Below, piece by piece: positions 35,860 through 46,900 of a DNA stretch of 64,000 bases. The stretch's first letter is position 1, and every line of letters starts with the position of its first letter. The position numbers and the translations under genes are program-made. Location: contig NC_060114.1 in assembly GCF_021155765.1 (NCBI RefSeq), forward strand, positions 17,900,501-17,964,500, written 5' to 3'. The notes beneath the pieces are model-generated. The model saw only the letters and a program-made list of their open reading frames with translations, had not been told where the DNA came from and ran no database searches. The DNA is from Diprion similis. Its lineage: Eukaryota; Arthropoda; Insecta; Hymenoptera; Diprionidae.

Positions 35860-36098
35860 CCCCTGATTCTGACTTATTTTTCACTAGTAAAAGCGGTGAT
35901 AAGCATCATCTGGACCAATCAGAAGGCAGCTTTAAACAGTAAATACACTTTTCACAAGTGAAAATTAAGTAAAAATTAGCCGACTGGAGGCTAATTTTCA
36001 CTCGTGAAAAGAAAATCTTCCGTTTAAGGCTGCCTTGTGATTGGTCTAGATGACAGTTATTACCGCTTTCACGAGGAAAACATAAGTCAGAATCGGGG
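35860..36098. mobile_element. Palindromic MITE
   Basis: The ends CCCCTGATTCTGACTTAT and ATAAGTCAGAATCGGGG are inverted, and the arms match over about 110 bp each (for example GGACCAATCAGAAGGCAGC against GCTGCCTTGTGATTGGTC), with a short spacer around 35975-35990. No coding capacity. Confidence 0.8.
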
Positions 36099-39000
36099 TC
36101 CTGGTGCAAATAGAAAATAACTAACTTTGCGTAATAATTTTATCGTCAAGAAAGTATTGCGATCAATACATTGGTAGCAAATTACCTCGATCTCTTTAGT
36201 CGGTTCTCATTTCCATTATCTGCTTGAACTTCCAATAATCGAATGAATTCGGATCCTGAATTCTTTGTCGACTAGGTTACGGAATGATTCTTCTATATCT
36301 TCTTACAGCTAAATTCCAACTCACTTGGCAGTTTGAAATGTATTACCTTCGCTATATCTATCAAGATATAATCTCTGTAAAAACTGGGGATAGAATCATG
36401 TAAGTTCTGACTCGATTTGAGCAGAATTCGAATTCTTTACTCAATACTTATCGACGTAGTTGCGTAGTAATTGGTGTAGACTTTTCCGCCGCATGAACTT
36501 CGATCATTTCAAAGGGAAAAATTGGGTACTTAATACTCCTCCGCTTACTCACTTCTGTTTTTGATTACTTACATCTGCTCATTCAATGTACAGAATTTCC
36601 ATGTGAAGGATAACAGTAAGTATGCGTAGGTATGTGAGCCCAATCTACGGATAGAATCACATAAACCTAACGCAGTATTGAAATTGATAAACTGTGCACA
36701 CGCGCCTCGATTACGTGTCCAAGTATTATATACATGTATGTACATAGACATACATTTTCAGACGCAAAGGTGCCTGCAATACACGTGCAGATCGTCGCAT
36801 GCGGGTTTACCATGGCAACGAATTGTTGTTGTTGCTGTTGTAGTTATGTTTGTTGTTGTTGTTATTATTGTTACTGATCCCACTGCTATTGTTAGGTAAT
36901 ATTTTTCTTTATTTCAGACATACTTTGTACACATTTTTATGGATACGTGCAGCAACTATTATTGTCATCACCGATCGATATCGTAATAATGGTTCTCAAA
37001 GTAATGACAAGTCATCCCACGACAATGGAAAATTTGAACAACGCGACTACAGGCTATAACCGTGCAGAGCCGAAGATCGAAAGCCGGGACGAGGCGACAG
37101 TTCAAAGACCCTGTTTAATTCGAGGAAACTTTTCAAATACTCCAGTATAGTGTACTATTATGTATATAATGTATCTATAACACCATGTATGTATACGTAT
37201 AAGGCACATACATCGCGGTACATGAAATTGGAAGTAGCTTCACCGCGTTATCGTTATATGTACTGTTGTTTTCTTTTATGTGTCGTGCAATATATATATA
37301 TATACATATATGACTGAAAGGAAAACAATGGAGAGGAGTGAAAAATGAATATGAGGACTAAAAAAAAATAAAATGAAAACGTTCGCAAAGGCCATCGCGA
37401 TAATTCCGCGAACGGAAGAAGCAGCGGCTATATATACATTTATAGCTCATACTTTGCTGAAATCAATTATTAAATGACGAGAACATCCCGCTTGCACGTG
37501 TAAATACTGTTTACCCATGAAAAACAGTGCGCGTACATATTATACACTATACAATATGAAAATAAGGAAACGGAGTTGAGGTGATGTACGCAAAATTTGA
37601 ATTAATTTTATTTAAAAAAAAAAAAGGTGTTCAGATACTGGGCGTAGTTAATGATTGCATTGAGCGAAAGATTTTCCAAGCAAACTTATTACAAGGTTAT
37701 TATTAACGCATTGTACTATAATGGTATACTATAGGCATGGACGCGACAATTGCACACGTATATTCTCAGGAAATAAAGTAACATATATATACCATAAAAT
37801 CGAGACTCTAGACACGCGACGCTTACAGGCCGACGAACGGAGGCGAGGCGAGGGCTGGATGGTCAATAAACGTTGCCGCCCACGAGGTAGAAGCTTTAGC
37901 AGCAGGTGAGAACTGATTGGAAAAAAGGCCTACTCATCGTGGTTTTGTGTATACGTATACGTACACGTGGCTGGATATAACGAAGCTTGGAGCACTCGTT
38001 GAAACAAGCCCGACAAAACACAAAGAGCGATAAATACGTACATACAACTTGGGAACGCGGTGGAATGGGAATGGTGAAAAGAGGTGAAGACACACACACG
38101 CATTAAGGGTTATTGGAAACTCGGACGGTCAATATAATGGTACTCTGTCTGTTTTTGAAAAAATAAGATCAGCCAATGCTTGGGATATCAACAATAATTA
38201 ATTGGCTTGCATTTGTGAATAATTAAGTTTCGCCGAGAGCATTACGACGTAAAGTTTTTGTCGCAGACTGTATACGCTTGTGTACGAATTATGTGTACGA
38301 AAAGATGCACGGATTCATAAAATTGAAGTTAATAACTACATAACGTTAGACTAACGGATAGTCGAAAGAAAAATCACTATTTTGCAAAATTAGAATAATT
38401 TGGAACGAGGTGAGTTTCGAAAATATGAACATGTCAATGTTGTGGTACGATTTACTGAACATTAGACGATTCTCGAGAGTTGCAAAATACCTGGTTTTTA
38501 TAAGAAATACATCGTTATGATTTACACACTTCGAACTTTCACCCCGTGCAAATTCCGGATTGAATACGAGCCTGATTTCACGAGTTGACAATAACATAAG
38601 ATAATTAAACTATTACCAATCTGTAATACAATGGTCTTGGATGATCATACATCGTGGTTAGACATCCGTCATGTAATTTTTGACTATACATATGTATCTT
38701 CACCGTTAATTTCTGCGCGCGCGTCAACGTCGATCCCCACCCCTGGAGTATATGTTCCCGGGGGTTCCCCGAGTGGATATTTGCCAGTTTGCTACCCTGC
38801 AGTATCCACGGTCAACTTTCAAACGGTTTTCTGAGTGGTGCCTCGCGGTGTACGGGTGAGCTGTATTTTTAATAATTCGAGGTACAACAGTACTAGATTT
38901 TTAGCGTTTACACTTTTTAAATACATTTTCTGTTCAGTCAGCTGTTTGGTATAATGATCTTGCACCTCGAATTCAAACACCTGAGTAATCGTTTTGTGAT

Positions 39001-40200
39001 TTTGATTTGATCTCGAATAAAAGATTCGAAAGTTCTTCTGTACAAATCGGATTGAGTTCAACCCACAGAGAGTTTGAGGGTAAATGAAAAGTTGCTGATA
39101 AAAAATGAGGAAATAAGTTTTGGTAACTTTTGTAATCAAGATATATATATTTCAACAATCAAACTAGCATTAATAAACTCTGCATTCGAGAATTACAATA
39201 TTTTAAATTAAAATTATGTTCACTCCGCAAAGCGACTATGGATGTCAGTTTTATTCATAGCTGATTGACAGATTAGTTTTCATAGCTACGGCCTGATTAA
39301 TGATCAATCGATTGTACATAGTAATTACAATTGCAGGGCTGAAACATTTACAATACATTGAAAGTCATATTACGTACAGTATATTATTACCATAGTCTGT
39401 GACTGGTTTGATGTCATTGATGAAGACCTGCTAAGTTTGTTCAACGATTTGTAATCTAGAGTTTGGTTTTGAGAATTTTCAAGTTCCAGGATATAGAGAT
39501 TTGCAAAATTTTAACTACACGGTCACTTGAGTATTCGAGAGAAACGATATTTAAAAATTAGCCTTCGAGTCAGTTTTCTATGAATTCTTTTTCTCAACTT
39601 CATGCGATAGCGTGTGCTCTCTTGATCGAGCGCACCGTCATTTTTACTCTGGATTGATTCGTTGCACACCTTTTGCCTTCTGAAAACTGACCCTCGCGTG
39701 TTTCTCGGTGAGAAATAATCGATCGAAACGAGGGCAGACCCTCACGTGCGTATACCCGTAAACGCAAACTACTCGTAACTATTGTGTATACATTTATGAC
39801 ATATGCATATTACCATATAACTGTGCTGTATTCAAAATCACGACCATCATGAATATGTTTGGAAGTTCGTTAACATTATAAATATTCGATACTAATATAA
39901 AAGCTCGTCTTCTATCAGTTTTTCAGAGACTGGAAGGACTCCCAAGTACTGGACGATTCTCTGAACGTTCACAACTTTCCTCTGTAATAAGTAATTGTCG
40001 CAAGGTTTTAGGGATGAATAATTCATTCTGATTTGCTCCGTTCTACAGAACTGCTATCAACGATCTATGACACATAATTCCAATCGCGTCTAATGGAAGA
40101 CCTGGAAATATCCATATTTACGCGGTCGATTCTCACTTAAAAATATTTCACAGCTTTGCTGAAAATGATGACAGGATCTCGGTAAAAAAAACTCCCGCTA
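36099..40200. other. Long intergenic region, no gene recognised
   Basis: About 4.1 kb, AT-rich. It holds GTT-rich low-complexity DNA at about 36823-36875 and AT microsatellites near 37290. Frames at 36947-37150, 37721-37909 and 38631-38834 on the plus strand are short and without recognisable features. The stretch 36918-37150 follows a plausible acceptor (ATTTCAG) and could be a terminal exon of an unrecognised transcript. Confidence 0.4.
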
Positions 40201-40575
40201 AGGTGCGTTGAGCACGGGGTCACGTAACCGTTTTAAGATTACTTACATTTGTAAGATTCTATCTCATTTTATCGTAAAACATCGGTTCGCCTCGAATTTT
40301 TTGTTGTGACGTGATCGTTCAGATGTTAGATACATATTATTACCCGAATAATTTTTAAAACATAACCTTGAATTCCGTCTCGCAGAAAAATAAATAGATA
40401 AAAAAATTGTACAATATTTATTCAGCTTTAGCCGACCGTCGCTCACTTTCTCACAATAGCACAATCATTTTACAAAAAATTCCAAATCGATTCGAAATTC
40501 TAAGACAAAATTATCCCGATTATCCTAAATACACTTATAAATCTGGCACACGTGACATAGATGTTCAAAAGACGT
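40201..40575. repeat. Second copy of the MITE-like family at 85-481
   Basis: It shares with 85-481 the order GTCACGTAACCG near the left end, CGTCTCGCAGAAAAATAAATAGATAAAAA, TTTATTCAG, GCTCACTTTCTCACAATAGCA, and ACACGTGACATAGATG...CAAAAGACG near the right end. The terminal inverted repeats are more decayed than in the first copy. Confidence 0.55.
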
Positions 40576-41071
40576 TAATGCTGTAGTCAGTGTATTAACC
40601 GACTGAGTAAAATGTCAATGTTTCGAATAGTGTAATCAAAGCTTACAAATCACTAATGTGAAAGTACCACTGCAATCGGTGCAATCCTACATATACAAAG
40701 CCGAGCATAAACATTCAAAAACTGTTTTGTTTTATGCAAGAATGAGGCCAGCTAGGGAATCATGAATTAAAACGAGTGGTAGTTCAATAACAGGAATATA
40801 CATTTCATGGCATCGTTGTTGTGTAAAATAAAACGTTTTTGGGCACTTTCATTCGCCATTGCATGTAGAATTGCATTAGCTTCGGCATTTTCACGTCAGT
40901 GCTACGTAGGCCGTGATAATAAGCAAAAGAGGTGACATTTCACTCAGTCGGTAAGGCCTGACTAAAGCATCCTCTTAATGAGATCAAATTGGCCTCAGAG
41001 TTTGATAAATTTTAGAATTGTTCTTTCGAATAGCAATCCTTGAATACGGTGGTTAAAACCTTTTTCTAGCG

Positions 41072-41980
41072 ATGGGCTGCGGGTTCAGTCGCCGCGTGGT
41101 ACCAAACAGTAGCGGCGACCCGGGTGCAGGCGGCGAGAACGGCGGCTCCTTCGTCGCCGACGAAGTAGCGACGGCAGGGGCAAATGCAGCCAAGGCGGTC
41201 GTAGGGGGGGCGGCGAAAGATTCGCCCCTGAGTTTCGTAGTGCCGATCCGGGATACGGAGGGGTCAAAAGAGGGCAGTATAATACGCCGGCATCCGCCGG
41301 TGAGGCTGCGACGCCTCGAGGAAGAGCAGCAGCTCCAACGGCCTAAGCTGACCCTCGGAGCATTGGAACGCCGGCAGGCCGAGGCCGAGGAGAGGCGTCG
41401 AAAGGTGCGGAATTTCACGCTACCGCATTGCATGCCTCGGTGACCCGTGAATGATCCATACACGTGCAGTATGTTACGATCACGTGCAGGTCACCATGCA
41501 GCCCGTCGACGCGGTCGTGAAATTATAATAAGCGTTTTCGAAGTTTAACGCCAAGGTTATATATTATATCCAGTTATAATATTACACCAAGTCGAGGCAT
41601 GTATGATCCTCCCGTCTCGAAGTTTCTGATTAAATCTCACAGTCTGGCCGCCATGTTGTTCAGAGACGGGCGGAGCAATTGGGTCCTGTAAGTATACGCG
41701 TATACCTAATACAGCAACGCTGAGTGCTGCCGTTTCTTTTCAGATATTGGACTCCAGGGTCCAGTCTGCGCAGCACTTTCAGCGCAAGGTGCTGCAGGGA
41801 ACGGGAATAGCTACATCGTCTCCGTCTCCGTCGAACGACGTGGACCGGGACCGGGACCAGGAGCAGGTGGTCCAAGACCTAGGAGAACGCAAGGAGTCGG
41901 AAAACGCGGAGGGCGAACACCAGGAAGGATTGAATCGAGCTGCGGTACCACCTGCAGGAGCTGATTCTTCGTCATCTTGA
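41072..41980 (+). CDS. N-terminally acylated stathmin-domain-like protein (STMND1-like)
   Basis: Two coding exons, 41072-41404 and 41744-41980, phase 0, give 189 residues. The protein starts MGCGFSRR: Gly2 is a myristoylation site and Cys3 a palmitoylation site, so it should sit on membranes. A Gly/Ala-rich stretch is followed by PVRLRRLEEE, LTLGALERRQAEAEERRRK and, across the intron, ILDSRVQSAQHFQRKVLQ. This helix resembles the P-x-RL...LE-x-R...AEERRRK pattern of stathmin-domain-containing protein 1, which suggests tubulin binding. The tail is acidic and Ser-rich. If the intron is not removed, exon 1 continues only 12 codons to a TGA at 41441-41443, giving a 123-residue form. The family call is from memory and moderate; a plain coiled-coil protein is the alternative. 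Confidence 0.7.
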
Positions 41981-42073
41981 CAACGGGCCGATGCGTAGTG
42001 CTGTCTTGTTCATCATTGGTTGTCGATATATACTTTATACATTACGTATACATATCAGGGTCCGCGGAGGGGT

Positions 42074-42079
42074 AATAAA
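42074..42079 (+). terminator. Polyadenylation signal AATAAA
   Basis: AATAAA lies 94 bases after the stop codon of the stathmin-domain-like gene. Confidence 0.7.
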
Positions 42080-43490
42080 GTTATTTCCGGTCCTTGATCG
42101 TGTGTGACGAATACATCCACAGAATACACACTCGTGTAAGCGATTCCTCCTCAATCTTTATGTTTTCCCCGTTTAAGGTCAGGGTTGTACATATAGGCAA
42201 GTGTGAAAAACACGTGTCATCGATTTCATGGAAGTTCAGAACTAATATTCTGCTAATGTTCCGCCGATATTGAAAGTTCTTACATCGAAATAAAAAAAAA
42301 ACCAGTTGTACAGAATGTGGAAAATACGAAATCGATTGTAACCGTGCCGGGCGATGACACGTGTGGTAAACGCAATTTTAACCACTTTAAATTTATTCCT
42401 CCCGGGCAATTACCAAATATAGTGATATACATGTTATGTACTCATTATATCTGACTGTAAAATTCAAATGCAGTTAAAATTATTTTCAGTTTCAGCATCG
42501 TTGGCTATATAACGTTATGATATGGTCATCTTATGGTTTTCTTGCGAATAAAAGCGTAACTTCTTAATGATGAGTATGTACATAGATTAGTTGTAAACCG
42601 TATTGTTTATAGATGATAAAGTACATATAACCTAATATCCCATGTAATTGGAGATTGACAATTGTTTCTAAACTTGTGGGTACCCTTTATACTGTACAAT
42701 TAATTGTAAAACGTAAACTCTGTATACACGTGACCGCCATTTCGGTTCAGATTGAGGTGAGATTTGCAGCCATTTGTATGAAGTCAAGCTCCTTTTTTGC
42801 TTTCTCTCTCTCTCTCTCTCTCTCTGTCCATCTGCGATCACTCATACACTATGAAAAAAGTGGTGTTAAAATTGGTGAAAATTAACAGTTGGTGACCACA
42901 GCGTGAAAAGTTGTGTGATCAATTAGTAAATTGAATATCAGAAGCCATTAGATCCATATCAGATAGTGATGAATCGACACAAAATTACACTTAGTTTGTG
43001 TAGAAGTCCTGCGCGCCATATTTAGCTTCACAGTGTATATAACGAATAATATAGGCACCGTGCTATGATACTTTGACGTGAAAAGTGCACGTTTAGGTGG
43101 ACATTTCCAGAACTTTTTCAGGTTATTCATGGACATTAAACATCAAATATTTCCAGGATACAAGAAAAAATCAAGGCTAGTTTCCAGGACTTTTTGAGGA
43201 CAAGGAAAATTTAAGGACATTTTCAGGACCACTGGACTTCATGTTTTAGAAATTTTTGTGATATCAGGTTATTTGGTGTTCGTTCGTGGTTGCGAATATT
43301 CCTGTGTAGGTTTCAGAGTTGAGGAAACGAAGCAGGCCGAATGTATACCGATATGTAGATTAGACCGAACCCCGCAGGAGTGCAGAATCGAAAAGGCAAG
43401 AGAGGCAAGACACCGCGCAACGTGCAGGATTACAAAGACATGGCAGGCAGGCAGGCAGAGACCGAGGAGCCTGCAGAGTAGGTTCCTACC
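42080..43490. other. Intergenic DNA with a CT microsatellite
   Basis: A CT repeat of about 24 bp lies at 42802-42825. Around 43085-43235 there are repeated phrases of the type GGACATTTCCAG/GGACATTTTCAGGAC, a small tandem-like block. No gene recognised. Confidence 0.45.
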
Positions 43491-43919
43491 TATAAGAAGA
43501 GACGTGGATGATCGGGGGATCGGGGATCGGGGCTCCGGGTCGTGCGGCGTAGTGGGTGGTGTTGGACGGCGTCGACGGCGGTGGAGGTGGAGGTGGAGGT
43601 GGCAGAGGAAAGACGGGCACACGAGTATCCAGCAACCGCTGCCACCGGCAGTATCCACGTGTTCAACGTGGTGGGCCGTCGCGCGCGCCGCCGAAGTGCC
43701 GCCACTCGCATTATGACCCGGATGTTGAGATTACAGTTGGTGTTTAAATACATTATTATAGCGATACGAAAAACCGGATGCGCCGTGGTCGATTATAGCT
43801 AGCACGCGTCGTCGTCCAGCTCTGGTGGTACAAGTAGTATAGTAAGATTGCAGGAACGGCGCCCTCGTCGTCGTCGGCATCGCGACGCGGTGTGCATAAA
43901 ACGCGCGCTAGATCGAAAT
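43491..43919 (+). promoter_or_regulatory. GC-rich probable promoter and 5' UTR of dysfusion
   Basis: GC content rises sharply up to the short first coding exon at 43920. The block contains a GGAGGT repeat (about 43577-43604) and many CG dinucleotides. Frames here on both strands are Arg/Gly-rich shadows of composition. Confidence 0.45.
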
Positions 43920-46900
43920 ATGTTTAATCGGTAAGTGCAAAGACCCGCGCAGATCTATCGTGTCTCCTCCGATCCCCGGAACGCAGCTCTGCATCACACC
44001 CCAGGACGTACCGAAGAGTAATCAATGATTATATTCCTGGTGAAAATTTCTGCCACTACGAATTTTTACAGAAATTGGAAAGTTTCCTATTATTTCTTAC
44101 AAACTTGGAAAGAATTTTCTAATTTTCGATACAAAAAATTTATCATCTATCATGAAAATTTACAAGTTTTTATGAGAAACTAGTTATATTTATAATTTTT
44201 TACGAAAACCATTTCTTTTACACAAAATTATACGAAATGTCCCAATGTTAATCCCAATGTAGTCATTTTCACCAGGGTAAATAGGCGATGTGCAAGGGAG
44301 GTGTTATTTGTCAAACCTAGATCGGGTTAGACGGTTGTGTTTACCGGGCGTCTTCCTCTTCCTCCTGGTTTTCTCCTTGTTCTTCTTCGTCTTCTGCTTC
44401 GTCGTCGCCACCGCGTTTCCTCCGCTTGAAGCGACGGGTTTTCGCCCTGGAGGACAAAGAGCTGGGATGTCGCTAAGATCCGCGCTTAAACCCTTTTACA
44501 TTTATTTGTTACGTACACGAGGAAATGAAATACGGAATACCGGTAACCTCCGGGTTTCAGGATCTTTCCAGAAAGTAATTGTCTACGGTTACGTCATTTT
44601 GCGGTGCCGCTGCAGCGTTGCAGCCAGCTGCCCGGCCTCCCTGTGCTTTGCAGATATGCTGCTGCTGTAGGTATAGATAGGTATTGCAATTGCACGGTGA
44701 TCTTATACCGTCTCACCAAAATTACCCGCGCTTACTGGAAAAGGGCGGGAGATGAATGCGCGGATGGAATGAGAGAAAATTAAGGGGGTACGTTCTGCCA
44801 GGCGGAGAGAATAAAAGAGTGGATTTTACTCAAAACTGCAGGTTTTTTGATAAAATATGCACTTCGTGAAGTCCAGAGTCTACTGTAGAATCACTAAAAA
44901 TCACTGGCTGCAGAATAAAATCTGCTACATTCTAAATAGTAAAGAATATAGTTGACATTGATATTTTTTACATACGCTCTGATGTGTCCCTCCTTTCCTG
45001 CAGTTTTGAGTAGAATCTAATCTATTTCATGTCTTTGTGTAAGCAGACAAATAGAATTAACTGATAAAAACAGTTACCGATACACGTGGGAAATTCTGTC
45101 ATAACTATATTATTTTTTCTCAAATCTGGATTATTGATGAATCGTTTTTTCCGTGAATTCATACGATGATGGAAAAATTTATCGTTGAGCAATTTTTTCC
45201 AGCTTGTATTTCTTTTCTTTTATGTTGAATCTGGCTTTAATAACTAAACAAACCCGTATCTCGTAGGATTTCGAAAGCCAGCTTTTTCGACTATAGTTTA
45301 TGCAAATTATATTACCTGACAACGCTTATCCATCTTCAAATCGAGAGATATGTGTATAAAGTTAGCATTTTTGAGTAGCATGAAGCAGAATCAGAAAACC
45401 TTTGTCTAATAATCATCATTCGATGACGATTTTTCATCAAATGCATACTTAACAAGGTGCACTGTTCTGCGCAATTTCAATCGGTAGAAGCTTCTTCTAC
45501 TACCGTATAAATTATAAGTCGATGAATTTAGCTGGCTGGTGGAATTCCGCAGGTGAATATAAACGATGATCGCAATGTGAATCGAAAGTTATCAGGAAAC
45601 CATTTTGAATCCCAAAAAGCTGTGCCAAATGTCGATCCAACCCAAATGACGAAAGACCCATGAGCTTGTGTGTTGTGCGCTCCATGGTATTCTGAAACTT
45701 CATTACGAAGGTAAAGCAAAGAATAGCGAAACAACAACACTTAAAAGTACTTCAGGAAAAAAAAAGAGTGCAAGATTATTTTTATGCGTTGGAAGATCAG
45801 AAATCAGCTTTTAGGCTTTGTAATTCGTTACTGCTTTTGCATCTAGTGACTGTAGCAATAACTCGGCCGTCGGATGCAGTCTGCATCTGCACATTGATTA
45901 TGAGTTTGGAACGAGGCTGAAGGCAGAGCCAACTTCGAAACAGATTCCTCTAAATAATTCATAGTTTATACGACAAATGTGATTGCTTGGATGAAAGTAT
46001 AATCGGTAATGGAGAAAATATATGTATATGTATAATGCTGAAACTTCCAAAGTATTATATTCTCGAAAATTCTTCAAATGTACTCGGCTACAAACGAAAA
46101 TTTATTGGCCAAGGTTATATCCCTGTACATGAACATATCACGACGCAAAATACAAGTTTTCCAAGTAACAAGGCCAGAAGAAACGTTCAAAGAATTTTAT
46201 GTTCAAATTTAACGGTCGGCGGACTATCGTTGCGGCGATTTCGACCTTTCCTTATCATCGACGCTACCACGTTTAGTCTCGACCATTGCAGGATTCACTT
46301 GGTAATCAGTAATGCGCGTTTGAGAATAAAATAAAAGAAGGAAACTAAAAATAGGAACAGGTATATCGTTCAAGTGAGGAATAACTTCTCCGTCTTAAGT
46401 AAGAATACGTGATTTGCGGAGAATTCAAAGGAAAAACAAACTGTGTAGCAAAGAGGTTATTAATAATTAGTTTAAATATGTTGACTATTCAGATATTTGA
46501 GATTACAATTATTTAACCTCTATTTTTCAACTACCCTCAAACTCGTATTACTTATTTGCATCTCCTTCAAGAAGATTTTTGAAAATGACGAAAAACCCAT
46601 CGATTTGAGCGTATTCAATTTGCAAGTAATATATCACTCTATAGTTTAAATAATGTTTTCTGCGCACGTCATGTGGTACACTATAGGTACGTTATGGATA
46701 CGTATAAGTGTACAGGGGTTTAAATAATTGACTGCTAGATAAATATGTAGTAGATGGTTGCAGGATAATGAACCAAAGCGAAGGTTTTACCAAAAAAATT
46801 TCGAACGTATAGGTGAAGCTCGGAGCTTTCGAGCCTTGGTAAAACATATATTGATAGAACCTACGTCCGGTGAAGAAATACAACAGAGGATTATTCGTCC

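Noticed and set aside
35482-35961. Open frame of 159 codons on the plus strand upstream of NXF1
   Set aside because: It has no recognisable domain, starts in the probable NXF1 promoter and runs into the palindromic element at 35860-36098, so it is chance or repeat-derived.
43258-43802. Several overlapping open frames on both strands (up to 152 codons)
   Set aside because: They follow from a GGAGGT-type repeat and high GC content; the region fits a 5' UTR or promoter of dysfusion better.
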